Assembly (NCBI GenBank): GCA_027484835.1
Contig: JAIXSF010000471.1
Span: 1-43,749, forward strand
Origin: Rhizobiaceae bacterium
Lineage (GTDB): Bacteria > Pseudomonadota > Alphaproteobacteria > Rhizobiales > Rhizobiaceae
Length of the DNA: 43,749 nt
Direction: 5' to 3'
The translations under genes were made by a program, and so were the position numbers. The notes under the pieces were generated by a model. That model worked only from the letters and a program-made list of their open reading frames with translations, made no database searches and was not told the DNA's origin. Shown here piece after piece: positions 16,943 through 25,500 of the stretch. Numbering within the stretch: position 1 is the first letter of the stretch; each line of letters starts with the position of its first letter.

Positions 16943-18085
16943 TCAGTCCACTCGCACCACGCCCCCTGGCGCAATAGCCTGTTCCACTGCCGCATCACCG
17001 AGAAGAGCCGCCCGCAACCTGATCCAGCGATCTTCAACAGCGATGACGACCGACTTGAGCCGGAGCGCCGGCTTCTCGACGAAATGCCAGGAGAAGGCCG
17101 CAAAGACCGCCGAGAGAGCGCAAGCCAGTAGGCCGTTCAGGAACCAGGTCTGACCAAGCGGTCCCATCGCGTAAAGCGCCTGCTGAATCGGATAGCCATA
17201 CAGGAATATTCCGTACGAATAGTCGGCCCCCTTGAGCATTGGGAGTTTTGGCGGAGAGCAGATACCGAGAAAGACGGTGACATAAGCCAGACCGGGCAGC
17301 GCCAGGAAATCGCCAAAACTGGTGTACCGATACGCACACAGAACAGACGCGGCGGCGACAATAAAAAGATAAGGATCCCACCGAATCCTATCCCGGTAGA
17401 GATAGATGACGATACCGAGCAAGAAGCCGCAAATCAGAAGATTACCGGACATTGTGGTCGGAAAATTCGCCCAGTCCTGACCATGCCGCCAGTACCGGAC
17501 AATGCCGTAGAAAACAGGACAGCCCACCGCCGCCACCACCGACAGGATTCGATGTTTGACCACGCCGAAAAGAAACAGCAGTGCGATGGCGATATAGCAT
17601 TCGAGTTCGTAGGGCACCGTCCACAGTTGGATATTCACCGTGCCGGCGTCCGGGTTGTTCACGAAGACACCGGGCAAAGAGAAATGGATATGGCCGGTCA
17701 CATTGACGAGATATCTGAGAAATTCAGGATCGGCAAAATAAAGCGAGAGATCCAGACTGGTGAAGACTGCGCCGAGCAGGAAGGCTGAGAGGAAGACCTC
17801 GACGGCCAGGGCGGGATAAATCCGGATGAAGCGGTTGCCAAGGAATGACACCAGCGTCCTTGAGCGCTCCAAGCTTCCGGCAACCAAAAACCCACTCAGG
17901 ACAAAGAACATTGGCAAGACGGACTTCAAGAATGGCCTAAACTCCGTTTGCCAAAGAAATAGATCATCTCCATAGACAACCCGCGCCGTATGTATCCAGA
18001 CCACAAGAACTGAAAGGACAATGCGTAGATAATCAAATCCTGTTGGCCTTCCTCTCGCTATACATAGCTTTTCACTGATAAGCAT
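16943..18085 (-). CDS. Acyltransferase family 3 membrane protein (ExoZ/OafA-like)
   Basis: The 380-residue protein has about ten hydrophobic segments. It starts with FDYLRIVLSVLVVWIHTARVV, containing the family R and catalytic His (H32), followed by PMFFVLSGFLVAGSLERSR and QLWTVPYELECYIAIALL, standard acyltransferase-3 blocks. Such proteins O-acetylate or otherwise acylate cell-surface sugars using an acyl donor from the cytoplasm. In this locus it probably decorates the EPS, like ExoZ on succinoglycan. The ATG at 18085 has only a weak ribosome site. It is divergent from the PQQ-dehydrogenase gene. Confidence 0.9.
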   Translation of the reverse strand: MLISEKLCIARGRPTGFDYLRIVLSVLVVWIHTARVVYGDDLFLWQTEFRPFLKSVLPMFFVLSGFLVAGSLERSRTLVSFLGNRFIRIYPALAVEVFLSAFLLGAVFTSLDLSLYFADPEFLRYLVNVTGHIHFSLPGVFVNNPDAGTVNIQLWTVPYELECYIAIALLFLFGVVKHRILSVVAAVGCPVFYGIVRYWRHGQDWANFPTTMSGNLLICGFLLGIVIYLYRDRIRWDPYLFIVAAASVLCAYRYTSFGDFLALPGLAYVTVFLGICSPPKLPMLKGADYSYGIFLYGYPIQQALYAMGPLGQTWFLNGLLACALSAVFAAFSWHFVEKPALRLKSVVIAVEDRWIRLRAALLGDAAVEQAIAPGGVVRVD

Positions 18086-18289
18086 TTAGCACCCGAATGA
18101 TAATCTTGACGAAGCGCCGAGAACGATATTGTCTTCATGAGACTAGATCTTCGAGCTTGGGGCGTCAGTGACCGTGGAAACATTCGCAAACTATTTTTGC
18201 TGTACGTGCGATACGCCCCTTCCTCAGGTTCCCGCACGCCGGATGAGCACTTCGGCTACGCCGGTGACGCGTTCGGGGGAGTATGTCTC

Positions 18290-20614
18290 TTGCAGTTGAT
18301 CTTGCGGTTGCTCTGCTTGCTTTTTCTCGCAGCAGGTATGGCACTCGCTGCCGGCGGTCTCTGGCTGTTGCTGCTGGGCGGCTCGAGCTATTATCTGATC
18401 GCGGGTCTGGCCTACTGCCTAGCGGCCATCCTGCTGCTGCGGGGCGGCAGTTCGGGGGCAGCAATCAGCGTTATGGTCGCGCTGCTCAGTTTGCCTTTCG
18501 CGATCCTGGAAGTGGGCCTTGAATTCTGGGGGCTCTTTACGCGCCTTCTTTCGCCGGCCATCATCGCCGCAACCGCCTGTTTTGTTTCTCTGCGTCTTGC
18601 ACCCGGAGCCAGACACAGAAGGTGGGCTACCCTCGGTCTTGCGGCATCAACCACCGTCGTCATTGTTCTTTTCGCCCTGGCCTTTGTGCCGCATGGCACC
18701 GTTCAAGCTAACCCGGATGCCAGGAACTATGTTGGCAGCGTCGCGAGCAACGTGCCCGAGGACTGGACGTCCTACGGCAAGACCAATGAAGGACTGCGCT
18801 TCTCGCGCTTCGACCAAATCAACCGCGAGACGGTCGGGCGGCTCGAACCGGCCTGGACCTATCGGACCGGTAAGACCGTCGGCGTCGACCAGAACACACC
18901 GCTGGTGATCGGCGACACACTCTACAGCTGCAATCCCAGCAATGTCATCGCAGCCCTCGACGTCGACACCGGCAAGCCCCGCTGGACGTTCGACCCGAAA
19001 GCCGAGGCGCCGATGTGGCAACGGTGCCGCGGCCTTGGATTTTACCGGCTGCCAACACCTCAGCAGACCGCAGCGCAACCCTGTATGGACCGATTGATCA
19101 TGACGACGATCGATGCGCGGCTCATTGCCCTGGACGCGAAAGATGGCCTGCCCTGCCCCGGTTTTGGTACCGGAGGCACCGTTTCCCTGGCTGCTGGCAT
19201 GGGTGAGATAAAGCAGGGCTACTATTTTCAGACGTCGGCCCCGCTGGTTGCGCGAGACAAGATCATCATCGGCGGATGGGTCAAGGATAACCAGGAGACG
19301 AAAGAACCCTCAGGGGTCATCAGAGCCTTCGATGTCATCAGCGGCGAACTCGTCTGGGCCTGGGATCTTGGCAATCCTGACATTACCCGGTATCCTCCGG
19401 AGGGCGAAAGCTACACCCGAGCCACGCCGAACATGTGGACGACGGCATCCTATGATGACCGGCTCGGTCTGATCTACGCTCCTCTCGGCAACGCGACACC
19501 CGATTATTACGGGGCGGAAAGACCGGCCTTTGCGGATGAATACAACGCAGCTCTTGTCGCCCTCGATGTGGAGACCGGCCGCGAACGCTGGCATTTCCGC
19601 ACCGTCAATCATGACATCTGGGATTATGATCTGCCCTCCCAGCCGGCACTGATCGACCTGCCCGATGGCAGGGGAGGAAAACTGGCCGCTGTTCTACAGA
19701 CCACCAAGCGCGGCCAGATCTTTCTTTTGAACCGGGAAACCGGTGAGCCGATTTCCCGCGTCGAAGAAAAGCCGGTGACCCAGGTGGGAGCTGTTGCGCA
19801 AGAGCGCCTCGCCGCCACACAGCCCTATTCGATTGACATGCCGACGATCGGCGCCGAACGGCTCTCCGAGGAGAAGACTTGGGGGCTGACGATGTTCGAT
19901 CATCTGGCTTGCCGGATCGCTTTCCGCAGGCTGCGCTATGATGGAGATTTCACGCCGATCGGCCTAGGGGCCGCCCTGCAGCACCCGGGGAACCTCGGCG
20001 GCATGAACTGGGGCAGTGTATCGGTCGATGAGGAAGCCGGACGCGTTTTCCTCAATGACATCCGCATTCCCAGCGTGTTCCGGCTGATCCCCCGCGACAC
20101 CTATGACGACCAATACCATGACGATGCCGGCCACGGTCCGGCGCCGCAGCGCGGCACGCCCTACGGCATGGAAACGGAAATGTGGGAATCGCCGCTTGGC
20201 ATTCCCTGCAACCAGCCGCCTTACGGGACGATCACGGTAATCGACCTGAAGACCCAGAAAATCGCCTGGCAGATCCCCGCTGGAAGCGCTGAGGAGCTCG
20301 GTCCCATGCGGTTTAAGCTAAACCTGCCGATGCCGCTTGGCCTTCCGACTTATGCAGGCACCATGGCGACAGCGGGAGGGCTCGTCTTCTTCGCAGGTTT
20401 TCAGGATCACTACATAAGGGCATACAATGCCGCGGACGGCAGCCTCCTGTGGCAACACCCCTTGCCGATGAGCGCGAGTGCAACGCCGATGACTTATGTT
20501 TCACCCTTAACGGGCCGTCAGTATGTCGTCATTTCCGTTGGGGGCGCTCCGTTTACCGAAGAGAATGGCGATTATTTGATCGCTTTTGCCTTGCCGAACG
20601 GAGAAAAGCCTTAG
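18290..20614 (+). CDS. Membrane-bound PQQ-dependent dehydrogenase, glucose/quinate/shikimate family
   Basis: About 774 residues: four to five N-terminal membrane helices anchor a periplasmic PQQ beta-propeller. Diagnostic blocks are NVPEDWTSYGKTNEGLRFSRFDQIN, PLVIGDTLYSCNPSNVIAALD, YAPLGNATPDYYGAERP, NHDIWDYDLPSQPALIDL (catalytic-Asp region) and GGMNWGSVSVD. Such enzymes oxidise aldoses or cyclic polyols and pass electrons to ubiquinone. TTG at 18290 is preferred: GGGGGAG lies eight bases upstream and the length is right. The frame extends to an ATG at 18137, but that adds 51 residues unlike the family and has no ribosome site. No PQQ-synthesis genes are in the window. The link to the EPS genes may only be positional. 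Confidence 0.88.
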   Translation: MQLILRLLCLLFLAAGMALAAGGLWLLLLGGSSYYLIAGLAYCLAAILLLRGGSSGAAISVMVALLSLPFAILEVGLEFWGLFTRLLSPAIIAATACFVSLRLAPGARHRRWATLGLAASTTVVIVLFALAFVPHGTVQANPDARNYVGSVASNVPEDWTSYGKTNEGLRFSRFDQINRETVGRLEPAWTYRTGKTVGVDQNTPLVIGDTLYSCNPSNVIAALDVDTGKPRWTFDPKAEAPMWQRCRGLGFYRLPTPQQTAAQPCMDRLIMTTIDARLIALDAKDGLPCPGFGTGGTVSLAAGMGEIKQGYYFQTSAPLVARDKIIIGGWVKDNQETKEPSGVIRAFDVISGELVWAWDLGNPDITRYPPEGESYTRATPNMWTTASYDDRLGLIYAPLGNATPDYYGAERPAFADEYNAALVALDVETGRERWHFRTVNHDIWDYDLPSQPALIDLPDGRGGKLAAVLQTTKRGQIFLLNRETGEPISRVEEKPVTQVGAVAQERLAATQPYSIDMPTIGAERLSEEKTWGLTMFDHLACRIAFRRLRYDGDFTPIGLGAALQHPGNLGGMNWGSVSVDEEAGRVFLNDIRIPSVFRLIPRDTYDDQYHDDAGHGPAPQRGTPYGMETEMWESPLGIPCNQPPYGTITVIDLKTQKIAWQIPAGSAEELGPMRFKLNLPMPLGLPTYAGTMATAGGLVFFAGFQDHYIRAYNAADGSLLWQHPLPMSASATPMTYVSPLTGRQYVVISVGGAPFTEENGDYLIAFALPNGEKP

Positions 20615-20870
20615 CGAGCCCTTATTCCCTGCTTAGCGACGCCGATGAACGCAGCTGCGCTCCGTCATCTGGAGAGGGCAACCGTGAGACCTGGATGTAC
20701 TGTGAGTACAAGGCTCTTATACCGCGCTTCTGAGGAAACGCCGTCGGACCTTGCCACTTCAAAGCATCAGTCATTTCACGCGCTGGTCAATTGCCCCGTC
20801 AGCCACGAAACAAGTCGTGCGACCCAACTGGCTGTGGACTCTTCATTCTCTGCGGGTACCTCCTCGAAGG

Positions 20871-20884
20871 GGCTCTGTTGCAAA
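20871..20884 (+). mobile_element. Possible IS6-family terminal inverted-repeat remnant
   Basis: GGCTCTGTTGCAAA equals, from memory, the outer end of IS6-family elements such as IS6100 and differs by one base from the IS26 end. No transposase frame and no matching opposite end were seen nearby. It lies 27 bases before direct-repeat copy B. A single 14-base match may be chance. Confidence 0.35.
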
Positions 20885-20911
20885 CTTTCCGCTTGGCTGT
20901 GAAGAGGCCAT

Positions 20912-21071
20912 CCCAAGCGGCCGGCAACCTATAGGAAAGCCAAGTCTACTTCGTTGGGAGCTGCAGGCGCCCACCTTATCCCCAAAACGCAAAAACCGCC
21001 GCGGTTATACCGAGGCGGTTGTTTTATCGAGGATTTTTTGGTTGCGGGGGCCTGGATTGCACCGAGACTTG
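20912..21071 (+). repeat. 160-base direct repeat, copy B (right boundary of the EPS block)
   Basis: This is the partner of 653-812, in the same orientation. It is probably the better-preserved copy: the segment from 21039 (TGGTTGCGGGGGCCTGGATT) reads on the minus strand as a tRNA 3' end, AATCCaggCCCCCGCAACCA, close to rhizobial initiator-tRNA ends. Just before it lies a terminator-like hairpin, as expected downstream of a minus-strand tRNA. The rest of the tRNA body is missing; beyond the GGATT the sequence diverges (GCACCGAGACTTG). Confidence 0.85.
20994..21026 (+). terminator. Terminator-like hairpin with T-rich tail inside repeat copy B
   Basis: AACCGCC (20994-21000) pairs with GGCGGTT (21014-21020) across 13 bases, followed by GTTTTA; AAAA precedes the stem, so it could act on both strands. 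In copy A the first arm ends in G instead of C, weakening the stem by one pair. It lies about 380 bases after the PQQ-dehydrogenase stop. Confidence 0.55.
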
Positions 21072-21894
21072 CACAAAATCCGCTCTAAACCGGATGTTTG
21101 CGAGATACACAATTATGGAACTTATCTAACATTGAGACACCTGTCGAACCCACAACGTTTCAAACGGCTCTCGGCACTCGCGAGCTGAATTTTGAACAGT
21201 ACCACTTCTAATGCAAGCAAATGATTTGAGCCGGCAGCCATCTGGATTTGAAGGCGCATCATCCCCCCGACAATCGCTAAGATAAGGCCATTGTGACACT
21301 GAACACTGCAGCGAATATGCCCATGACGATACCGAAGAAGATAGGTCTATCTCGGGAAGCTCAGTCACGCTGGATGCTATTTCTTCAAATCTCGGGTGTG
21401 AGGCGGGACCACCATAAGCCTCGCCGTCGTTGCCTGAAATCAGTCGGCAGACTTGGTGTAGTCGGTCGTCGAAACTTCCGCGATCGTCGACAGGACGCGC
21501 GAAGCGATCGCCTAGGGGTTGCCCTGAGAGTTCGAGCGGCGGTCTTCGCTCTCTAAAGTTGGCCGTCCGAGCAATAACACGAGAGTGATCCGCTGAAACG
21601 GACGAACGGAGACTTGAAGCAAAGCACGAATTTCCTCCTCAGCGAACTCTGGTTTTGCCCACCAGAGCCGTCAATCTCGACTACTGCTCTTTTCCAGAAT
21701 GCCTTAAGAAGTCACTGACCCCAGATGTTTTTTGCTTCATCCGACCATTCATCAAAATCGAATGCCCCGATAGCTGGGTTCATGTGTGATTAATCTGGAA
21801 AACCAGCTGCGTTTTACGGCTGGCAGCACCAGAGCACAACGCCCGCTCAGATCCGCCTCTGCGTGGGCAGCATCGATTCTCTCAGAAAACCCGG

Positions 21895-22512
21895 TTACGG
21901 CTTTGCCGAGTTGAGCCCGTCGATCGCCTGTGCCAGACCGCGCAGCGAAATCGGCAGCAGGACGACATTGGCATTGGCGTCAGTAAAGCCGATCTGTCCG
22001 CCGGCGTCGCGGTCAGCAAGGCGTTCGAGCGCGGCAGCGTCTAGCGCCAGCTGGGCGATGCACGCGCCGGGGATACAGCGGGTCCAGGAAAGTTCCAGCG
22101 GTGCTTGATCATTTTCTTCGACAAGCAGACGCACCGTCGACGGGAAGGCCACATTGTTTGGCAGTACGGTCGTCAGCATCATCGGCTGATCTACCGCCGG
22201 CCGGCCGATGGCAATCTGTGCGATCGTGCCCTGTCCCCCATCCATCATCAGGCTCTGGCTGACCTCGCAGACACGGTGGGAGGCCGCCCCGTCGTCGATG
22301 CGGATGCAGCGCAGCACCCAGTCGCCGAACGCAGCTGTAGTCATGCTCGGGTCGGCTGTCACCGGCGGCTGCGACGGTGTTTCGCCGGCTGACGTGTCGG
22401 CGGCTTTGGTGTCCCGCCCAGTCTTCTGCGCAAGGCTGGGCGATGCGGCCATCAAACTGACAAGCCCGCCCAGTGCCAGCGCCATCAGGAGAACGACAGG
22501 GCTCCGCTTCAT
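21895..22512 (-). CDS. IalB-family (invasion-associated locus B) periplasmic protein
   Basis: The 205-residue product has a signal peptide (VVLLMALALGGLVSLMAASPSLA, cut after AQ), a polar linker of ~35 residues, then the IalB core: FGDWVLRCIRIDDG, CEVSQSLMMDGGQGTIAQIAIGRP, LSWTRCIPGACIAQLALD. The Cys residues around 68, 82, 145 and 150 are those expected to form disulfides. IalB proteins were named in Bartonella but are common in rhizobia, where their job is unclear. The ATG overlaps the autotransporter stop (TAATG), so the gene is coupled to it and probably serves surface-protein export or stability; that link is inference. Confidence 0.9.
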   Translation of the reverse strand: MKRSPVVLLMALALGGLVSLMAASPSLAQKTGRDTKAADTSAGETPSQPPVTADPSMTTAAFGDWVLRCIRIDDGAASHRVCEVSQSLMMDGGQGTIAQIAIGRPAVDQPMMLTTVLPNNVAFPSTVRLLVEENDQAPLELSWTRCIPGACIAQLALDAAALERLADRDAGGQIGFTDANANVVLLPISLRGLAQAIDGLNSAKP

Positions 22513-25500
22513 TAGAAGGACAACTTGAGCTTGGCGCTGCCGCCAAAGCTTGCTCGCCGCGCGCTGATTTCCGAGTTGAGCTCCGCACCCAGTGTCATGC
22601 CCGGCGAAAGCGAGATCGTGGCGCCGAGGCCGAGCAGCGCGCTGTCACGGGCCAGCTCTGCTCCCTCAACCGTAAAGCTCGAGCCGGCAAGACCGGTCAG
22701 CGCCGCCGAAACGCTGGTTTCGTTGACGAAATAATGTGCCCAAGCGGCACTGGCATAGATGGCACCGGATGTATCGGCGCCGAGATCGGAAAGGTTCATC
22801 CGCACGCCGAGTTCGCTGCGGAAAAAGCGGTTGCTCCCGCCATTGACGGAAAGCGCCTGAGCTGCAGCACCCTCATTCAGCGTTTCAACGAAGTCCGGCG
22901 TGTCGGCCACATGCCCCTGAAGTGCGGCGAAAGGCGAAAGGGCGAAACCATGCGTCGGGTTGAACGCTTCATAGGCGCCCTCGATGCGGCCACTCCAGCC
23001 ATTGGCCTGGTAATCGGCTTCCAGCTGGGCAGCGTTCAACACTGGCACGCCACGGCTGGTCTCCACATTCAGATGCGTGAAGGAGCCAGCAAAGCCGAAG
23101 GAAAAGCGGTCGAGCGCGCTGGTTCCATAGACACCCACCTGTACCACATCGGCATCTGCGCTGCCGAGCGCGCCATCGAGCGAGGTCTGCGCCTTGCTGG
23201 CCGAAACGGCAAAGCCGACGGTGGTCTGGTTGGAAAGCGGCGTGTCGACGCCAAAGGCGAGGTTCCAATCCGAGGCGCTCTGTCGCGACGATCCGGCCGC
23301 TGAATCGCCATTGGTCCGGCCAGCGTCACCATAGGCGGCGCTCCAGATCACCGTGCCGTCTTGCGCGGTAACCTTGGCCTTCTCAGACGCGCCGGGCGGG
23401 CTCAGCATCAGGCGGAGAAACTGGTCGGAAACGCGGAAGCTGGTGGCGCTGGTGGTCGCATGCACTTCGCCCGACAGCGAATTGACCGCTGCAGCAAGGG
23501 TCGCTTGAGTCGGCTGGTTGTAGACCTGGAAGAAGGCCGAGGAGTCCGCACCACTGGCTACCGCCGCATCGATGCCACGGGCGACTGCCAGCACATTGCT
23601 CGGCGTGCCGGCAGATAAATTGGTCGCGACCGTGGTCAGCGAGCCGGCGCTGAGCGTCACCGAAGCGCTGTTGGCGCCGTAGCTGACGTTAGACGTGACG
23701 CCGAGACCGAAGGATCCAGCGGTCGTGACCGAGCCAAAAGTGCCGGTAACGCCACCTGTTGCCGTCAGGAAGGTGTAGGGCGTGCCGAAACTGTAGGGGC
23801 CGCCGAGTGCGGTCAGCTGCAGCGTGCCGGCGATGTCGGCGCTGCCGGCGACGATAATCCGGTCGGACTGCGCCTGCTCGATCTCGATGACGGTGGTGGC
23901 GCCCGGGACGAGCGTCAGGTTGCCGGCGACATTGGTCGTGCCGATCGAATTGCCAGGCGACAGCACGCCGCCGTTCTGGATCGCCAGGTTCGACACCGAA
24001 GCATTGCCGCCGAAGGTCGCGCCATTGGCAACCGTGACACCGGCCGAGCTGGCGATGGAGCCGTTGACCCGTAGCGTACCGGCAGTAACGGTCGTCGTGC
24101 CGGTAAAGCTATTGGTACCGGAGAGGATCAGCGTGCCGGCGCCGATCTTCTCAAAGGGACGCGGACCGCCGGCCTCGCCGATATTGCCGCTTTGCGTGGC
24201 CGTGCCTGAGACAACCTCGAACTGGGTCGTGTTGGAATTGATGGTGATCGGCGTTGCGCTGGCGACACCATCGGCATAGCTAACCACCGAGCCGGTTGTG
24301 GTGATGCTGTTGCCCGCCCCGCCGGCCGCACCGCTGGAGCCGAGCACAAGCTTGCCATTGACCGTGATGCCGCCGGTCAGTGTGTTGGTACCGGACAGGC
24401 TGAGCGTGCCATTGTTGATGGCGATCGCCTTGTTGCTGTTGAGGTCGCCCGTCAGGTTGAGCGTGCCGGTGCCGGCCAGGACTAGGCTGTCGAAACCGCC
24501 GAATGGATCTGTGCCGGAATAGGTCTCGCTACTGCCGCTTGCCATCTGGATGGTAAGATTGCCGCTGCCGCCGGTCAGCGAACCGCCGGTGCCGCCGAGA
24601 GAGCCGATCGTCGGGTTGGCGAGTGCGCCGAAATCGAATGTGGCGCCGGCCATGACGGTGATCAACGAGGCGCTGTTGAGCGATCCGCCCATGCCGAGCG
24701 CCAGTGTGCCGCCTTCGACGCGGGTTGCACCCGTGTAGGTGTTGGCGCCGGTCAGCGTCAACGTACCGGTACCACGCTTGGTCAGCCCGCCGGTACCGGA
24801 GATGACGTTCGTGACGGTCAGCGCGTTGGAATGGTTGAAGGCGAGCGTCGCATTGTTAATGACGGTCGTGCCAGCATTGAGGCCGAAGGTCGTGCCGCCG
24901 TCGCCGATCTGGAGCGTGCCGCCATTGATGCGGGTTATGCCGCTATAGCCGGCGCCCATCACCATGGTGAAGGTGCCGGTACCAACCTTGGTCAGCCCAC
25001 CGGGGCCCGTCATTGAGCCAGCGTAGGTGCTATCGGCATTGCTGGTGCCGGTCGTCAGCGTCGTGTTTGTATCGAGGTTAACAAAGCCGCCGGTAGAGCC
25101 GCCTCCGCTCAGTGAACCGATGGTCTCGTTCGAGCTGACGCCAAACCTGGTTCCGGCCGCATTGGCGAGCACGACGGCGCCCGTATCCGAAATGGCGTTC
25201 CCGTTGACGGCATAAAGCTCGCCGCGATTGATCGTCGTCACGCCGGCATAAGTATTGTTGCCCGTGAGAAGGACGATGCCCGTGCCATCCTTGGTCAGCG
25301 ACCCCGTGCCGAGGCTGATGGCACCGCCGACGATCATATCGCCGGCGCCACCGAGCGTCAGGTTGGTATTGGTGCCGGTCACGCCACCGACAAGGTTCAA
25401 ACGGTCGCTGTCGGAATTGATACGGCTGTCGCTGGCGAGTGATATGGCACTGTAGAAATAGTTTTGGCCCGAGACACTGCGCAGCGCACCGTCATTGGTG

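Larger units (their letters stand above)
20615..21894. other. Gene-poor 1.3-kb scar region
   Basis: No frame here has a convincing protein family, ribosome site or coding texture. It contains direct-repeat copy B (20912-21071), a terminator-like hairpin within it, and a short match to an IS6-family end (20871-20884). The remainder (21072-21894) shows nothing I recognise. Adjoining remnants of mobile DNA suggest a decayed insertion or recombination point. Confidence 0.6.

Noticed and set aside
21126-21556. Short frames on both strands in the scar region as small genes
   Set aside because: No recognisable domains or ribosome sites; composition fits non-coding DNA.
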